From positions 1 through 64,000 of the forward strand of contig CAYHVK010000015.1 in the NCBI GenBank assembly GCA_964360255.1: 64,000 nucleotides of DNA. The letters are read 5' to 3'. Below the pieces are notes generated by a model. That model was given only the letters and a program-made list of their open reading frames with translations. It was not told the origin of the DNA and did no database searches. The translations under genes were made by a program, and so were the position numbers. The stretch is from CAYHVK01 sp964360255. Its GTDB lineage: Bacteria > Bdellovibrionota > Bdellovibrionia > Bdellovibrionales > UBA1609. Of the stretch, positions 60,840 to 64,000 are shown one piece after another; the stretch's first letter is position 1; every line of letters starts with the position of its first letter.

Positions 60840-62069
60840 TTAAACTGTCGTCGGGCTATCTAGACCGTATTCAGTATGAAGAGCCTCAGCGGCCTTAGCC
60901 AAGTCTTTTTTAGGAATCACAGCGCTAATTTTAATGTCGGATGTCGTAACCAAATGAATCTCAGCCTGGGCTGCGTTCATCGCTTTAAAGAAACGTGATG
61001 CAACACCCGGATGATTCTTCATGCCCACGCCAACCACAGAGAGCTTAGCCATATCTTTAATAATTTCGACCTTCTCAGAACCTGAGAGATACTTCTTTAA
61101 GATCAGCTCAGCCTGCGGAAGATCTTCATCTGGTAAAGAGAACGCCAGCTGCTGATCGTCTTTGTTTTTAGACTGAGTGATAATGTCGATGACAATACCC
61201 TTCTCAGCTAAGTGATCGAAGAGCCCTGTTAAGAAAGCCGAGCCCAGCGGAACTTGCTTCATGCTGATAACTACAGTTTGCGGGTCATGAGTTACAGATG
61301 TCACAACAGGATTTTCTAACATTTGATTTTCTCCTACAATCCAAGTGCCTTCGCGGGCCTCGAAAGTTGAACGCAAGTGAATACGCACGCCGTACTTGGC
61401 AGCGATTTCGACCGATCTAAAATGTAAAACTTTAGAGCCGACCGAGGCCATCTCCATCATTTCTTCAAAAGTTATAATAGGAATCTCACGGGCCCGTTTA
61501 ACAAGTCGTGGGTCAGCCGAAAAAACGGCCGGCACATCGGTGTAGATTTCGCACTCGCTTGCGCCCAGAGCTGCAGCAATGGCGACGCCAGTTGTATCTG
61601 ATCCGCCACGACCTAGAGTTGTAATACGATCTTCGGCCGTCACACCTTGAAAGCCAGCCACAATAGGGATCACATTTTTAGCCAAAAGGTCGTTTATGCG
61701 CTTTACATTAATATTTTGAATACGAGCTTTCGAGAAGAGTTCGTCAGTTTGAATTCCCGTCTGATGAGCGAGCAAGGGCTCTGCCTTATAACCACGCTTT
61801 TCAAAGGCCATTGCTAAAAGTGCGATAGAAACCTGCTCGCCTGAAGCCACTAGCATATCGTAGGCTGGGCCGCGATAATAAGGGTCAACCTGATTCGCTA
61901 AAGCCACGAGACGATTGGTTTCACCCGACATAGCTGAGGCGACCACAACTGCTTTCTGACCAGCTTTTATATCTTCGATAACTCGCGCCGCTACCGCTTC
62001 AATACGCTCGATTGAGCCCACTGAAGTGCCGCCAAATTTTTTTACTACCACTTGTGACTTAGAATCCAT
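60840..62069 (-). CDS. lysC: Aspartate kinase
   Basis: 409 residues. VVKKFGGTSVGS (ATP site), VVVASAMSGETN, TLGRGGSDTTGVA and the substrate block VFSADPRLV mark the kinase; the C-terminal ~150 residues carry two ACT domains (GLFDHLAEKGIVIDII and VGVGMKNHPGVASRFF). This is the monofunctional, feedback-regulated type (inhibitor not assignable). Makes aspartyl phosphate for DAP, lysine, threonine and methionine. Divergent from the M14 gene at 62104 with a 34-base gap. Confidence 0.95.
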   Translation of the reverse strand: MDSKSQVVVKKFGGTSVGSIERIEAVAARVIEDIKAGQKAVVVASAMSGETNRLVALANQVDPYYRGPAYDMLVASGEQVSIALLAMAFEKRGYKAEPLLAHQTGIQTDELFSKARIQNINVKRINDLLAKNVIPIVAGFQGVTAEDRITTLGRGGSDTTGVAIAAALGASECEIYTDVPAVFSADPRLVKRAREIPIITFEEMMEMASVGSKVLHFRSVEIAAKYGVRIHLRSTFEAREGTWIVGENQMLENPVVTSVTHDPQTVVISMKQVPLGSAFLTGLFDHLAEKGIVIDIITQSKNKDDQQLAFSLPDEDLPQAELILKKYLSGSEKVEIIKDMAKLSVVGVGMKNHPGVASRFFKAMNAAQAEIHLVTTSDIKISAVIPKKDLAKAAEALHTEYGLDSPTTV

Positions 62070-62103
62070 ATTATGCCGGCTAATGTATTGGAGAACTCGC
62101 GAA

Positions 62104-62757
62104 ATGAAAACTTTTATTTTTGGACATTCTCATTCTGGCTTACCTATTTGGGGTCACCGCTTCGGTCACGAAGGTCTTAGAGTTTTGATTCTGGGCGGAG
62201 TTCACGGCAATGAGCCTGAGGGTGTGGTCGCTGCCGAAGGTTTGTTAGAAAGATTTCACGAAAACTACGCCTTTAAGCTTCAAATCACAGTGGTTCCATC
62301 CTTCAACGTGGATGGGGTTCTGAGAGGAACCCGAAAGAACGCCCGCGACGTCGATTTAAACCGCAACCTTCCAACCCGTGACTGGACGGCCCGAGTCGCC
62401 GAAGAAAAGTATCATCCCGGCCCGAGTCCTTTAAGCGAGCCCGAGAATAAGGCTCTGGCTCAGTTTATTGAAACAGAGAAACCGCAATTCATTCTCAGTC
62501 TCCATTCATTTATGAACCCTATGCTCCTTGATAATGAGAGCCTTTGCACAAAAGAGTGTCAGACTTTGTCGCAATTGACGGGCTATGTAATAAAAAATCA
62601 GATTGGTTACCCGACACCTGGTTCACTTGGTACTTACGGCGCCGTTGAAAGATCAATTCCGACCTTAACTTATGAGCTTTTACGCGGTATGGATTTCACA
62701 GAAATTAAAGACAAACATGTTCCTGCCATTTACGAGATGCTCAAGCAAAAACAGTAA
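62104..62757 (+). CDS. M14 zinc carboxypeptidase, MpaA-like (predicted murein peptide amidase)
   Basis: 217 residues from ATG 62104; the frame can be extended into the lysC start region but no site supports that. GGVHGNEPEG gives zinc ligands H34 and E37, ARDVDLNRNLP is the substrate-binding block, LSLHSF gives H134, and TYELLRG carries the probable catalytic Glu (191). No signal peptide, so cytoplasmic. In E. coli MpaA splits diaminopimelate from the murein tripeptide, and the gene lies beside lysC, lysA and dapD here, which supports a DAP recycling role. Paralogous to the truncated gene at 1-608. Confidence 0.87.
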   Translation: MKTFIFGHSHSGLPIWGHRFGHEGLRVLILGGVHGNEPEGVVAAEGLLERFHENYAFKLQITVVPSFNVDGVLRGTRKNARDVDLNRNLPTRDWTARVAEEKYHPGPSPLSEPENKALAQFIETEKPQFILSLHSFMNPMLLDNESLCTKECQTLSQLTGYVIKNQIGYPTPGSLGTYGAVERSIPTLTYELLRGMDFTEIKDKHVPAIYEMLKQKQ

Positions 62758-62770
62758 CCGAGGTCAGCTG

Positions 62771-63580
62771 ATGAAAAATGTGATTGAAAAAACCTACGAC
62801 GATGTTGTTAATAAAAAAGCCGAGTTCAACTCAACACAAATCAAAGCTATTGAAGAGACCATTGCTGGTCTCGATCGTGGTGAACTTCGCGTTATCAATC
62901 CGAACGATAACTCAGTCAATGAATGGGTTAAAAAAGCTATTTTGCTTTATTTTCGCACTCAAAAAATGTCTTTACTTGAAGCTGGCGATTTTAATTTTTT
63001 TGATAAAATTCCAGTTAAAAAGTGGCAAGGAAGTGAAGGCGTTCGTGCTGTCCCATTAGCCATGGTTCGTCGGGGAGCTTTTATTGCTCCGGGCGCAGTC
63101 CTTATGCCGTCTTACGTCAATATCGGAGCCTATGTTGGTGAAGGCTCAATGGTTGATACATGGGCTACAGTTGGTTCGTGTGCCCAAGTTGGCAAGAATG
63201 TTCATATCTCTGGCGGCGTTGGTTTAGGGGGAGTTCTCGAGCCTCTACAAGCATCACCAGTTATTATTGAAGACAATGTTTTCTTGGGCAGTCGCTGTAT
63301 CGTTGTTGAAGGCGTTGTCGTTGAAGCAGGAGCGGTCATTGGCGCAGGGGTCACTCTCACTGCCAGCACTCGCATCATTGATGTGACACAAAAAGAGGGC
63401 CCTGCTGTTAAAGGCCGTGTACCGCGCAACTCAGTGGTGATTCCTGGTACCGTGCAAAAAGAATTCGCCGCCGGATCTTATGGCGTGCCTTGTGCTTTGA
63501 TTATTGGGCAGAGAAAAGAATCGACGGATTTGAAAACATCTTTGAACAATGTTCTTCGTGATTTTAATGTACCGGTTTAG
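62771..63580 (+). CDS. dapD: Tetrahydrodipicolinate N-succinyltransferase
   Basis: 269 residues from ATG 62771, with GAGG seven bases upstream; the 33-codon extension would overlap the M14 gene. The C-terminal two-thirds is a left-handed beta-helix of hexapeptide repeats (VRRGAFIAPGAVLMPSYVNIGA, shown in part) with DTWATVGSCAQVGKNVHISGGVGLGGVLEP. The family-specific E-P-L-Q-A is present. It converts tetrahydrodipicolinate to N-succinyl-2-amino-6-oxopimelate. Implies the succinylase DAP pathway; dapC and dapE are outside the window. Confidence 0.94.
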   Translation: MKNVIEKTYDDVVNKKAEFNSTQIKAIEETIAGLDRGELRVINPNDNSVNEWVKKAILLYFRTQKMSLLEAGDFNFFDKIPVKKWQGSEGVRAVPLAMVRRGAFIAPGAVLMPSYVNIGAYVGEGSMVDTWATVGSCAQVGKNVHISGGVGLGGVLEPLQASPVIIEDNVFLGSRCIVVEGVVVEAGAVIGAGVTLTASTRIIDVTQKEGPAVKGRVPRNSVVIPGTVQKEFAAGSYGVPCALIIGQRKESTDLKTSLNNVLRDFNVPV

Positions 63581-64000
63581 TTTTTAGAACGCAAAGCCTG
63601 CGACGGAGTCATCTCTAGACTTCCGCGCACTGGTAGCCACGAGGCCAAGAAAGCTAAAGCTAGTAAGCCAACAAAAATATAGAAAATCTGAAGTGGATTA
63701 ATCAGCGCTGGAAGCGTTGGATCTGTGTAAATATCTGGCAAAAGTGGAATTTTAATAAACTGCAGAAGTGATGAAAGAATTAAACCAATAATAAGGCCGA
63801 TCAGCATCCCTGAAGCAGATAAAGCAAAACCAATGCTCTGAAATAAAAAGAGCGCTCGCCTTTTCGATAAACCAAGGGCCATTAAAAGTCCAATTTCTTT
63901 TCTCTTCTGCGTGATCAGCATAATCAAAACCGTGACCAGCGAGAAGCTGGTGATCAGTAAAGTCAGAGTTAAGAAGGCCCCCATAGCATATTTTTCCATT
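63577..64000 (-). CDS. ABC transporter permease, LolC/E-FtsX type (5' part beyond the window)
   Basis: Only the last ~140 residues are visible; the open frame continues to the window edge, so the ATG at 63999 is probably internal. Three membrane segments flank ITQKRKEIGLLMALGLSKRRALFLF, the characteristic K/R-R-x-E-I-G-x-x-x-A-L-G loop of FtsX-domain permeases, and the end SLEMTPSQALRSK fits LolC/E or MacB-type proteins. These pull lipoproteins from, or transmit force across, the inner membrane. The stop overlaps the dapD stop. Confidence 0.85.
   Translation of the reverse strand, partial: MEKYAMGAFLTLTLLITSFSLVTVLIMLITQKRKEIGLLMALGLSKRRALFLFQSIGFALSASGMLIGLIIGLILSSLLQFIKIPLLPDIYTDPTLPALINPLQIFYIFVGLLALAFLASWLPVRGSLEMTPSQALRSKN

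Noticed and set aside
62672..62770. Upstream extension of dapD
   Set aside because: It lies inside the M14 gene in another frame and adds nothing to the family's known length.

Overview
The window is a gene-dense bacterial chromosome segment of moderate GC (roughly 45% by eye), with about 68 protein genes, one tRNA and short intergenic regions. It carries many secreted proteins and lipoproteins, at least five predicted extracytoplasmic hydrolases, a tryptophan 2,3-dioxygenase, a VTC/DUF4956 pair and a Tat-exported DUF1501-like protein with haem-motif partners. This mix, and protein styles I associate with Bdellovibrio relatives, suggest a predatory or predator-related member of Bdellovibrionota. 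That placement is inference; no rRNA or other decisive marker is present. No phage, insertion sequence, CRISPR array or plasmid backbone was seen.

Layout. 1-10574 is all minus strand. It holds a truncated M14 carboxypeptidase, then a DTW-PilZ-cyclic-nucleotide-binding operon. Next comes a four-gene exported cluster (two CXXCH proteins, a lipoprotein and a Tat protein), then an N2227-type methyltransferase with a PqqD-like tail. 10666-19543 is mixed: two von Willebrand A lipoproteins, two coupled solute-binding proteins, a divergent tandem QueD-like protein, YebC, and a minus-strand structured RNA candidate (12104-12347) encoding a 15-residue peptide behind a near-perfect Shine-Dalgarno. 19754-29846 holds a SufE operon, two secreted metalloproteases, a CCA-adding/poly(A) polymerase, QueG, an HD-GYP-like protein, and a split PuuD-like membrane protein plus cytochrome c. 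29864-32965 is a ureohydrolase / threonine-aldolase-like / tryptophan dioxygenase operon.

32982-46554 has a secreted-protein operon, HisS overlapping an enoyl-CoA-hydratase-family gene, MarC, a cold-shock protein, an Hsp20 with a clear sigma-32-type promoter, an exported nuclease-like protein, an MFS transporter, an M48 protease and SelO. 46646-56895 has lipoproteins, VTC plus DUF4956, an RRM protein, a GreA-like factor, a porin with a small phosphate-binding-like protein, and tRNA-Leu(UAA). 56898-64000 has a CBS-less IMPDH/GMPR-family enzyme and a cell-wall/lysine block: murI, lysA, lysC, an MpaA-like M14 peptidase and dapD. It ends in a truncated LolC/E-type permease.

How they fit together. 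murI supplies D-glutamate; lysC, dapD and lysA supply diaminopimelate and lysine; the two M14 enzymes (one at each edge) could recycle muropeptides. PilZ, HD-GYP-like and cyclic-nucleotide-binding proteins point to second-messenger control. Many starts were moved inward from the longest reading frame because a Shine-Dalgarno or promoter decides them; this is stated in each entry.
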